18,884 nt of DNA, from NCBI GenBank assembly GCA_902789835.1, contig CADAPN010000045.1, forward strand, positions 1 through 18,884, written 5' to 3'. The notes under the pieces were generated by a model. The model saw only the letters and a list, made by a program, of their open reading frames with translations, was not told where the DNA came from and made no database searches. Positions 12,920 through 18,884 of this stretch are shown one piece after another. A program made the position numbers and the translations under genes. Position 1 is the stretch's first letter. Every line of letters starts with the position of its first letter. Source of the DNA: Oscillospiraceae bacterium (lineage in GTDB: Bacteria; Bacillota_A; Clostridia; Oscillospirales; Oscillospiraceae).

Positions 12920-13561
12920 TTATCCTCTGGCTTCCCTGACGATCTCCACGGACTTTTTGCACAGCTCCGTGATCTCGTCCCATTTGTTGTTGTCGATCAG
13001 ATCGGCGGTGACCATGTAGCTGCCGCCGCAGGCCGCGATGACCGGGGCCTTGATGTAGTCCGCGAGGTTTTTCAGGCTGATGCCGCCGGTGGGCATGACC
13101 TTGAACTGGGGGAACGGGGCCGCCAGGGCCTTGATCTTGGCGAGGCCGCCGGACTGCTCGGACGGGAAGAACTTGATGAGCTCCAGCCCGAACTTGAGGG
13201 CCTGCTGATACTCGCTCGCCGTGGTGCAGCCGGGGAAGATGGGGATGTTCTTTTCCTGGGCGTAGGCTACCAACTCCGGGTCGAAGCCGGGGCTCACGAT
13301 GAAGTCGCCGCCCGCAGCGATCACCTTGTCGATCTGGGCGGTGGTGGTGACGGTGCCCGCGCCCACCAGCATATCGGGGCAGGCCTCCTTCATGAGCTTG
13401 ATGGCCGTATCGGCTCCGGCGGCGCGGAAGGTGATCTCCGCGACGGGTACGCCGCCCGCGCTGAGGGCTTTGCCGAGCTTGGCGGCGTCGCGCTCCGGGT
13501 GGTTGAGCTTGATGACCGGCACCACGCCGATGGCGCTGATCTTTTCGTTCATGGCATTCAT
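12920..13561 (-). CDS. eda: KDPG/KHG aldolase
   Basis: A 213-residue class I aldolase splitting 2-keto-3-deoxy-6-phosphogluconate into pyruvate and glyceraldehyde 3-phosphate; it may also accept the galactose epimer or 4-hydroxy-2-oxoglutarate. Signatures are IGVVPVIKL, VAEITFRAAGA (Glu42 general base), MLVGAGTVTT, FIVSPGFDPELV, IPIFPGCTTASE, LIKFFPSEQSGG (Lys130 Schiff base) and VMPTGGISLKN. Length and motifs match the family. The first of two possible ATGs (13561) is chosen because AGGAGG lies 8 nt before it. It lies between the dehydratase and kinase genes, preceded by a stem-loop at 13595-13640. The function call is secure; whether gluconate- or galactonate-derived substrate is used is not decided. 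Confidence 0.95.
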   Translation of the reverse strand: MNAMNEKISAIGVVPVIKLNHPERDAAKLGKALSAGGVPVAEITFRAAGADTAIKLMKEACPDMLVGAGTVTTTAQIDKVIAAGGDFIVSPGFDPELVAYAQEKNIPIFPGCTTASEYQQALKFGLELIKFFPSEQSGGLAKIKALAAPFPQFKVMPTGGISLKNLADYIKAPVIAACGGSYMVTADLIDNNKWDEITELCKKSVEIVREARG

Positions 13562-13594
13562 GTGCTGTCCCTCCTACAGTTTTGATTATGAATC

Positions 13595-13640
13595 AGGCGC
13601 TGTCTCTCTATTCTGTTTTACCAGTGGTGAGACAGCGCCT
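13595..13640 (-). promoter_or_regulatory. intercistronic stem-loop between dehydratase and eda
   Basis: AGGCGCTGTCTC (13595-13606) and GAGACAGCGCCT (13629-13640) form a perfect 12-bp stem with a 22-nt loop, in the 101-nt gap between the dehydratase stop and the eda start. No T-run follows on the minus strand, so it is not an evident terminator. It may be an mRNA stabiliser, a processing site or an attenuator setting the ratio of the two products. Confidence 0.6.
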
Positions 13641-13662
13641 TTGTTATGATCGTAAGATTTTT

Positions 13663-15426
13663 TTATTCGTCCCCGTACTGCAGGTACGCACCCTTCATGG
13701 GGGAGGCTGCGTGCTCGCTGAACAGACGGAGGACGCCGCTCTTATATTTGCGGGGCTTGGGCTTCCAGTTCTTTTTCCGCTCTGCCAGGACGAGATCCAT
13801 CTCCTCCGGCGTCTTCCGTTCACCCTTGACGCCGACAATGGCGAGAATGCGGCCGGGTACGTCGATCTCAATCAGGTCGCCCTCTTCCACCAGGGCGATC
13901 GGCCCGCCGGCCTGCGCCTCGGGGCTGCAGTGGCCGATCACGGGACCGGTGGAGGCGCCGGAAAAGCGTCCGTCGGTGATCAGAGCGATGGCGCGTCCCA
14001 ACTCCTTGTCGGTGCTGATGGCCTCGCTGGTGTAGAACATTTCCGGCATACCGGAGGCCTGTGGGCCCTCGTAGCGGATGAACACGGCGTCGCCCTTCTG
14101 TACCTTGTGGTGCAGCACGGCGTCGAGGCATTCCTCCTCGCTGTCGAAGGGACGCGCGTTCAGGACGGCCTTGAACATCTCCTTCGGGCACGCAGTGTGC
14201 TTGATGACCGCACCCTCGGGGGCGAGGTTGCCCTTGAGCACAGCCACGCTGCCGTCGGTGCCGATGGCCTTGTCATAGGGGCGAATGATGTCTTCCTTCG
14301 TGACGTGGATGCCGTACTTGGCGTTCGCCTCATCCAACCACTTCTGACAGCGCTCATAGAAACCGTTGGCTTTCAGCTCGTCCAGGTTCTCGCCCAGGGT
14401 CTTGCCGGTTACGGTCATGGCGTCCAGGTGCAGGACATCCCGGATCTCCTCCATGATGGCGGGCACGCCGCCGGCATAGTAGAAGAACTCAGCGGGCCAG
14501 CGCCCGGCGGGACGGATATCCAGCAGATAGTGCGCGCCGCGGTGCAGCCGGTCAAAGGTGTCGCCGTCGATCTCCAGACCGTACTCGTGGGCGATGGCGG
14601 GCAGGTGCAGCAGGGTGTTGGTGGAGCCGGAGATTGCCGCATGAACCAAGATCGCGTTCTCCAAGCTGTCCATGGTCACGATATCGGTGGGCTTGAGACC
14701 CTGCCACGCGAGCTCAACAGCCTGCTTGCCGGCGCGGTAGGCGTAGTCCAGAAGATCGGGGCTGGTGGCCGGGAGCAGCGCAGAGCCTGGCAGACTCAGA
14801 CCCATGGCCTCGGCCATGATCTGCATGGTGGAGGCGGTGCCGATGAAGCTGCAGGCGCCGCAGCTCGGGCAGGCGTTGCATTTGGCCCAGGTGAAGCGCG
14901 CCTCGTCGATCTCGCCGCGCTCATACTGCGCGGAGTACATGCCAAGCTGTTCAAGCGTCAGGAGCTCAGGCCCCGCGCTCATGGTGCCGCCCGTGACCAT
15001 CACGGAGGGGATGTTGACGCGGGCCATGCCGATGAGATTGCCGGGCATTCCCTTGTCGCAGCTCGCCATATAGACGCCGCCGTCAAAGGGCGTGGCGTTG
15101 GCGTGGATCTCGATCATGTTGGCGATCATCTCGCGGCTGGCGAGGCTGAAGTTGATGCCGTCCGTGCCCTGGCTCTCGCCGTCGCAGATGTCGGTGGCGT
15201 AGTAGCGCGCGCCGTGTCCGCCAGCGTCCGCGATGCCGCGGCAGGCGGCCTCGACAAGCTGATCCAGATGGCCAGAGCCGGGATGGCTGTCGCCGAAGGT
15301 GCTCTCCACGATGATCTGGGGCTTGGACAGATCCTCCAGTTTCCAGCCGGTGCCGAGGCGCAGGGGGTCGAGCTCAGGCGCGACCTTGCGCATTTTCTGA
15401 CTGGTCAGTTCTTTTGCATCTCTCAT
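13663..15426 (-). CDS. IlvD/Edd-family sugar-acid dehydratase (aldonate dehydratase)
   Basis: A 587-residue Fe-S, Mg-dependent dehydratase of the IlvD/Edd family. Motifs include CDGESQGTDG (Cys81), SCDKGMPGN (Cys123, with metal-site Asp124 and Lys125), CNACPSCGACSFIGTASTMQ (Cys192) and, near the C-terminus, ITDGRFSGASTGPVIGH. Automatic tools would probably call it dihydroxy-acid dehydratase. No branched-chain synthesis gene is near, and the genes around it are gntP, eda and kdgK, so aldonate to 2-keto-3-deoxyaldonate is more likely. The usual first cluster motif PCNxH reads HPGSGH here, with Gly for Cys, while Cys81 stands where IlvD has Ser, as in YjhG-like sugar-acid dehydratases. AAGGAG lies 9 nt before the ATG. 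D-gluconate is the favoured substrate; galactonate or xylonate are alternatives. Confidence 0.85.
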   Translation of the reverse strand: MRDAKELTSQKMRKVAPELDPLRLGTGWKLEDLSKPQIIVESTFGDSHPGSGHLDQLVEAACRGIADAGGHGARYYATDICDGESQGTDGINFSLASREMIANMIEIHANATPFDGGVYMASCDKGMPGNLIGMARVNIPSVMVTGGTMSAGPELLTLEQLGMYSAQYERGEIDEARFTWAKCNACPSCGACSFIGTASTMQIMAEAMGLSLPGSALLPATSPDLLDYAYRAGKQAVELAWQGLKPTDIVTMDSLENAILVHAAISGSTNTLLHLPAIAHEYGLEIDGDTFDRLHRGAHYLLDIRPAGRWPAEFFYYAGGVPAIMEEIRDVLHLDAMTVTGKTLGENLDELKANGFYERCQKWLDEANAKYGIHVTKEDIIRPYDKAIGTDGSVAVLKGNLAPEGAVIKHTACPKEMFKAVLNARPFDSEEECLDAVLHHKVQKGDAVFIRYEGPQASGMPEMFYTSEAISTDKELGRAIALITDGRFSGASTGPVIGHCSPEAQAGGPIALVEEGDLIEIDVPGRILAIVGVKGERKTPEEMDLVLAERKKNWKPKPRKYKSGVLRLFSEHAASPMKGAYLQYGDE

Positions 15427-15467
15427 GGGTTCATTCTCCTTTTTCAGATTTCGATGGCTCTACTTTA

Positions 15468-16823
15468 TCAGACGAAGAAGGAAATGACAAGCGCGACCAG
15501 GAATCCGGTCAGGCCGACCAGGGTCTCCATGATGGTCCAGGTCTTGAGGGTGGTCTTCTCATCCAGGCCGACCAGGGACTTAACGAGCCAGAAGCCGGAG
15601 TCGTTGAAGTGGGAGCAGACGGTAGCGCCGCCGGCCACAGCGCACACCGTGCAGGCGAGGTACATCGGGCTCAGCTCGCTGATGCCGGGGAGAGCGGCCA
15701 CAATACCGGCAGCCATGGTCATGGCGACGGTAGCGGAACCGACGCTGATGCGGACAAGGACCGCGACGATGAACGCGAGGAGCACGATGGGCATATTCAT
15801 GGAGGCGACAGCATTGCCGATCACATCGCCGAGACCGGAGTACTGGAGCATGTAGCGCAGGACGCCGCCGCAGGCGGTCACCAGCAGGATCAGGCCGGTG
15901 GGCTCGAGGGACTTGGTCATGATCTTTTCAAGCTCTTCCATGCTGTAGCCGTGCTTGACGCCGAGGAGGAACATGGCGACGATGGTGGCGATCAGCAGGG
16001 CCACGAAGGGCTCGCCCAGGAAGTTGAAGACAGGCTGGATACCGGAGAGTGCGGGGACAACGCCGGCGATGGACTTGATAATGATGAGGATCAGGGGGAT
16101 GAAGATGATGGCGACGATGGTGCCGAACTTGGGGAGCTTGGACTCGTCGATGTCCTCTTGGGCGCCGATACGGTCGGGCACGGGGACCATGTACTTGTTG
16201 CCGCAGTACTTGCCGAAGATGGGGCCGGCCACGATCATAGCGGCGGCGCCGCAGAAGATGCCGAGAAGGATGACCCAGCCGAGGTCAACGCCCAGCATGG
16301 TGGCGACGAGGACGGGACCCGGCGTGGGCGGGATGAAGGCGTGGCCGACAGCGAGACCGGCGAGAAGAGGAATGGCATAGAACAGGGTGGAACGCTTCGT
16401 GCGCTTGGCGAGAGAGAAGGCCAGGGGAATCAGGATGATGAGGCCGGCGTCGAAGAACACGGGCATTGCGATGACCATGCCGGTGATGCCGAGGGCCCAG
16501 GCCGCTTTTTCATCGCCGAACTTTTTGACCATGGTCACGGCGAGGGTTTGTGCGCCGCCTGATATTTCGAGGATAGCGCCGAACATGGAGCCGAGACCGA
16601 CCAATAGCGCGATGCCCTTGAGGGTGTTACCGATACCGTCATTGACGGCGGTGATGATCGTGGTGGCGGGCATACCGGCGATCAGGCCGATGCAGATTGC
16701 GCCAACCAGAATGGAGACCATTGCCTGAACCTTGAACTTGATGATCAGAACCAACAGGATAACCAGACCGATAATAGCCGCGATGACAAGTCGAGTGGGG
16801 TCGAGCATTACTTCTGCTGCCAT
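15468..16823 (-). CDS. gntP: GntP-family gluconate/sugar-acid permease
   Basis: A 451-residue inner-membrane proton symporter of the GntP family, importing gluconate or related acids. About a dozen hydrophobic helices are visible. Family segments include GIGNTLKGIALLVGLGSMFG, ISGGAQTLA, MPVFFDAGLIILIPLAFSLA, AIPLLAGLAVGHAFIPPTPG, RISVGSATVAMTMAAGIVA and GGATVCSHFNDSGFWLVKS. Length matches the family (about 440-450). GGAGG lies 8 nt before the ATG. It is the first gene of the operon, 41 nt before the dehydratase, and has two promoters upstream, one with a palindromic operator. The role fits the catabolic genes behind it. The precise acid (gluconate, ketogluconate, galactonate, glycerate) cannot be read from sequence. 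Confidence 0.92.
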   Translation of the reverse strand: MAAEVMLDPTRLVIAAIIGLVILLVLIIKFKVQAMVSILVGAICIGLIAGMPATTIITAVNDGIGNTLKGIALLVGLGSMFGAILEISGGAQTLAVTMVKKFGDEKAAWALGITGMVIAMPVFFDAGLIILIPLAFSLAKRTKRSTLFYAIPLLAGLAVGHAFIPPTPGPVLVATMLGVDLGWVILLGIFCGAAAMIVAGPIFGKYCGNKYMVPVPDRIGAQEDIDESKLPKFGTIVAIIFIPLILIIIKSIAGVVPALSGIQPVFNFLGEPFVALLIATIVAMFLLGVKHGYSMEELEKIMTKSLEPTGLILLVTACGGVLRYMLQYSGLGDVIGNAVASMNMPIVLLAFIVAVLVRISVGSATVAMTMAAGIVAALPGISELSPMYLACTVCAVAGGATVCSHFNDSGFWLVKSLVGLDEKTTLKTWTIMETLVGLTGFLVALVISFFV

Positions 16824-16854
16824 TTTTAAATCCTCCGTTTCATTTTCTCATTTC

Positions 16855-16863
16855 ATTATAGCA
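16855..16863 (-). promoter_or_regulatory. proximal extended -10 promoter of gntP
   Basis: On the minus strand TGC directly precedes TATAAT (16855-16860). It gives a leader of roughly 25 nt before the gntP ATG. The -35 box is weak. It lies about 80 bp downstream of the operator, so it could give basal expression. Confidence 0.5.
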
Positions 16864-16939
16864 CACTGTCGCCGGTTTCCGCTTTCTCCATTTCTCCTTT
16901 CTCTCATATTTGGCTTGGCGGGCTACACATTAGATGATG

Positions 16940-16952
16940 GACGTCTGACGTC
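16940..16952. promoter_or_regulatory. palindromic operator in the gntP leader (FadR-type GntR site)
   Basis: GACGTCTGACGTC is a palindrome around a central base, with core GTC-N-GAC. It begins about 6 nt after the predicted start from the distal gntP promoter, where bound repressor would block transcription. The same core occurs at the regulator's own promoter (17861-17871). GTC-N-GAC cores are typical of FadR-subfamily GntR operators. Confidence 0.65.
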
Positions 16953-16964
16953 TCATGTGAGTAT

Positions 16965-16993
16965 AAAATAGCACAGCCTTTTCATGCTGTCAA
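16965..16993 (-). promoter_or_regulatory. distal sigma-A promoter of the gntP operon
   Basis: TTGACA (16988-16993) and TATTTT (16965-16970) on the minus strand with a 17-nt spacer. The consensus -35 and the adjoining operator suggest this is the main regulated promoter. Confidence 0.7.
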
Positions 16994-17056
16994 TGCTTTT
17001 CCTGCATGTTTTACATCTTTAGCGTTTTGCATAGGCACGCAAACCGGTTTTTGTTT

Positions 17057-17101
17057 AAAAAAGCGAAAGACCCGTCTGCGATCTCTCGCAAACAGGTCTT
17101 T
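17057..17101 (-). terminator. terminator of the GntR regulator gene
   Basis: A 16-position stem (17066-17081 with 17086-17101, two imperfect pairs) has a 4-nt loop. On the minus strand it is followed by CGCTTTTTT (T-run at 17057-17062). It lies 17 nt after the regulator's stop and separates it from the gntP operon. Confidence 0.88.
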
Positions 17102-17117
17102 CCAAAGTTCTCTTTAC

Positions 17118-17831
17118 TTACTCGGACGCGCCGGTCAGGGACAGGCGGTTGTGCTTCAAATGCTCCTGCATCGCCTCGCGGGCCGCTTCGGGATCGTGGG
17201 CGGCGATGGCGTCCACCACAGCGGCGTGAGTGTCGATGGTTTCCTGACGCAGTCTGCGTTGGGTCAGATTGCCGAAAAGGTGAACGCTGTAGGTGATGAC
17301 CGGAACCAGCTCACGCAGCACCCTGTTATCCGTGCAGTCCGCGATCCGGATATGAAGCTGCTGATCCGCTGCAAGATGATCCTGGCCGGACTGGATCAGC
17401 TCTTCCACCTTATACTGTAGCACACGGAGCTCCGCAATATCCTGATCGTTCGCCTGCTCGGCCGCCTTCGCGGCGATCCAGGGCTCAAGCTGCCGACGGA
17501 TATCCATCAGCTCATTGGCCAGCCGGGGCTCATCCTCCAGATAGGCAAAGCCAAAGGGGTCGTCCACCACACCGGTGTTGTCGGCGATAAAGGTGCCCTT
17601 GCCGCGGCGCAGCTCCAACACATTGCGCGCGACCAGCAGCTTGACCGCCTCCCTGACGCTGCCGCGGCTGACATTGAGCTGCTGCGCCAGCTCAAACTCG
17701 TTCGGGAGCTGATCTCCGTTTTCCATGTGGCGGTCAATGATGAGCTGCCTGATCTGGTCAGCCACACGCTCTGGCAAGGTTTTGCTGCTCGATTTTACAT
17801 GGGTAACATCGTCCAGAAACTTAGAATTCAT
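17118..17831 (-). CDS. GntR-family regulator, FadR subfamily (FCD domain)
   Basis: A 237-residue transcription factor. Residues ~17-85 are the GntR winged HTH: LPERVADQIRQLI, LPNEFELAQQLNVSRGSVRE and LELRRGKGTFI. Residues ~100-228 are an FCD ligand domain with the metal/ligand pattern Asp156-x3-His160, His202 and nearby His184 and His224. Such proteins usually repress sugar-acid operons and are released by the acid or a pathway intermediate. It lies just upstream of the gntP operon, on the same strand but with its own promoter and terminator. A GTC-N-GAC palindrome sits in its own leader and in the gntP leader, which predicts control of both. GGAGGA lies about 4 nt before the ATG at 17831. 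Effector identity (gluconate or KDG) is inference. Confidence 0.92.
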   Translation of the reverse strand: MNSKFLDDVTHVKSSSKTLPERVADQIRQLIIDRHMENGDQLPNEFELAQQLNVSRGSVREAVKLLVARNVLELRRGKGTFIADNTGVVDDPFGFAYLEDEPRLANELMDIRRQLEPWIAAKAAEQANDQDIAELRVLQYKVEELIQSGQDHLAADQQLHIRIADCTDNRVLRELVPVITYSVHLFGNLTQRRLRQETIDTHAAVVDAIAAHDPEAAREAMQEHLKHNRLSLTGASE

Positions 17832-17860
17832 AGCTCCTCCGCTTCCATACCTGTTTTCAG

Positions 17861-17871
17861 ATGTCCGACAT
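17861..17871. promoter_or_regulatory. palindromic operator in the regulator's leader
   Basis: ATGTC-C-GACAT is a perfect 11-bp palindrome about 11 nt downstream of the predicted transcription start. It shares the GTC-N-GAC core with the gntP operator, which indicates autoregulation. Confidence 0.65.
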
Positions 17872-17888
17872 GCTATGTCCTGCTGTGT

Positions 17889-17916
17889 ATTATACTCCGA
17901 TCCGTAAAATATGCAA
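17889..17916 (-). promoter_or_regulatory. sigma-A promoter of the GntR regulator gene
   Basis: TTGCAT (17911-17916) and TATAAT (17889-17894) on the minus strand with a 16-nt spacer. The -35 box directly abuts the stop codon of the AEC transporter gene. Confidence 0.75.
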
Positions 17917-17918
17917 GA

Positions 17919-18857
17919 TCAGCTGACAAACAGCATTTGGAAAACGGCCAGCATCAGCGGCATGGTCACGACGCACAGCGCCATGCTGATCACGCTGTAC
18001 ACCCCTGACTCATAGGCTTTCCTGTTGTACAGCACCGCGAGCTGCGAGACGGTCGAGGCCGTCGGCGTAGACAGGGCAATAAAACAGACCTGGAAGATGG
18101 GCACCAGGGCAGGATACCTGCCGAAGATGCCGGTCGCCAGAAACAGGAGCAGCAGACTTGCCGGCATGACAAGCAGCCTGCCCAGACAGATGGCGTAGGC
18201 CCTTCGGTTTGTGAAGACCTCCCGCAGATCGTGTTTGGTGATCACCATGCCAATCACCAGCATGGAGCAGGGGCCGACCATGCTGCCCAGACCTTCCATC
18301 GCCGTGTCCAGGACATCCGGGAGCCGTACTCGGAGAAGCATCAGCACGAGACCGGCTGCCAGCGCGATCATGTTGGGGTTGAGAAGGATCTTTCGGAAGT
18401 TCAGACGCTTCTCCCCGCTGATAATGCTGTTCCCATGCGTCCAGACCAGAAGGTTGAAGGGGACCTGCAGCGCGCTTGCATAGAAGACATATTCGCTGCC
18501 GAGGATCATGTTGATGAGAGGCAGCGCAAGGTTGCCCACATTGCTGTAAATCAGACTGCTGCGATCAACCGCGTCCAGCATCAGCGGCTTCTTCAGAACA
18601 CTCAGCGCCGTGATCCAAATGAGGTAAGTACTGAACCCCAGTCCAAGCGCGCACAGAAATCCGCTCATCCGCTCCGGCGTGAGGTCGATTTGGAACGCCC
18701 GGCAGATCAGGCAGGGCTGCAAGATATACACGATCAGTCTGGACAAGGTTTTGCTATCTTCATTTACAACAACATGGAATTTGACAGCCCCATATCCGAC
18801 AATGACCATGAGCATCATGGCCAGCAGCTTACTCATTAAAACAAGACCAGTATTCAT
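17919..18857 (-). CDS. AEC-family transporter (auxin efflux carrier type)
   Basis: A 312-residue inner-membrane protein of the AEC/bile-acid-like fold with about ten hydrophobic helices. Family marks are MLMVIVGYGAVKF near the start, LSRLIVYILQPCLI, SSLIYSNVGNLALPLINMI (the helix break before helix 4), LLNPNMIALAAGLVLML, GPCSMLVIGMVIT and the C-terminal STPTASTVSQLAVLYN. AEC members export or exchange organic acids and small metabolites. It is full length, with AGGGAG about 9 nt before the ATG at 18857. It lies upstream of the regulator gene on the same strand. No terminator was seen between them, so read-through into the regulator is possible. Transport of an acid from the same pathway is a guess from context only. 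Confidence 0.85.
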   Translation of the reverse strand: MNTGLVLMSKLLAMMLMVIVGYGAVKFHVVVNEDSKTLSRLIVYILQPCLICRAFQIDLTPERMSGFLCALGLGFSTYLIWITALSVLKKPLMLDAVDRSSLIYSNVGNLALPLINMILGSEYVFYASALQVPFNLLVWTHGNSIISGEKRLNFRKILLNPNMIALAAGLVLMLLRVRLPDVLDTAMEGLGSMVGPCSMLVIGMVITKHDLREVFTNRRAYAICLGRLLVMPASLLLLFLATGIFGRYPALVPIFQVCFIALSTPTASTVSQLAVLYNRKAYESGVYSVISMALCVVTMPLMLAVFQMLFVS

Positions 18858-18884
18858 CCGAGACTTCTCCCTGCTTTTACCTAT

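Noticed and set aside
11726..13585. A 619-codon open frame on the plus strand
   Set aside because: It is antisense to kdgK and eda, both of which have clear motifs, ribosome sites and operon spacing. Its product is Val/Ala/Gly/Asp/His-rich without any domain, as expected from the opposite strand of GC-rich genes.
13582..15855. A 757-codon open frame on the plus strand
   Set aside because: Antisense to the dehydratase and part of gntP; composition bias and lack of motifs mark it as a shadow.

Overview
The window looks like chromosome from a GC-rich, low-oxygen Firmicute, most likely a Clostridia/Oscillospiraceae gut commensal (Faecalibacterium/Subdoligranulum-like). This is inferred from strong AGGAGG-type ribosome sites, sigma-A promoters with 17-nt spacers, iron-sulfur flavoenzymes, a flavin reductase-rubredoxin protein and PTS/GntP sugar uptake. 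No marker gene fixes the species.

Left part (1-10.75 kb), core-like with mostly single-gene transcription units: a disrupted PTS IIC gene (-) and a divergent YczE-type membrane protein (+), each with its own promoter; a 900-residue Fe-S/GltD-like flavoprotein (+); a 32-codon micro-gene with its own promoter, ribosome site and terminator (+); ridA (+), convergent on a GtrB/DPM1-type glycosyltransferase (-) through a shared hairpin; an HTH plus Lys/Ala/Glu-rich plus C-terminal-domain protein whose start is broken (+); a fused membrane/spermidine-synthase-like protein (+); a DEDDh exonuclease (-); a small frameshifted frame; and a flavin reductase-rubredoxin protein (+).

Junction (10.9-11.8 kb): a 3' half of an initiator tRNA-fMet gene (-), cut exactly at the anticodon loop and followed by its own hairpin. 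This is the structure left at one end of an element integrated by a tyrosine recombinase. Gene-poor DNA follows, then a chimeric scar in which the last 62 residues of a metallophosphoesterase are joined to the first third of a second KDG kinase.

Right part (11.8-18.9 kb), all on the minus strand: AEC-family transporter, FadR-type GntR regulator, GntP permease, IlvD/Edd-family sugar-acid dehydratase, KDPG aldolase and KDG kinase, then the truncated second kinase. Together they form a non-phosphorylated-entry Entner-Doudoroff route: GntP imports an aldonate (gluconate or similar), the dehydratase makes 2-keto-3-deoxygluconate, KdgK phosphorylates it, and Eda cleaves it to pyruvate and glyceraldehyde 3-phosphate. 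Near-identical GTC-N-GAC palindromes lie just downstream of the promoters of gntP and of the regulator gene, predicting local repression and autoregulation. The tRNA scar suggests this cluster is part of an integrated island whose far end lies outside the window.

Three frames in the left part (PTS IIC, HTH protein, the small frame before the flavin reductase) carry small disruptions. Either real decay or base-level sequence error could explain them, so read coverage matters before biological conclusions are drawn.
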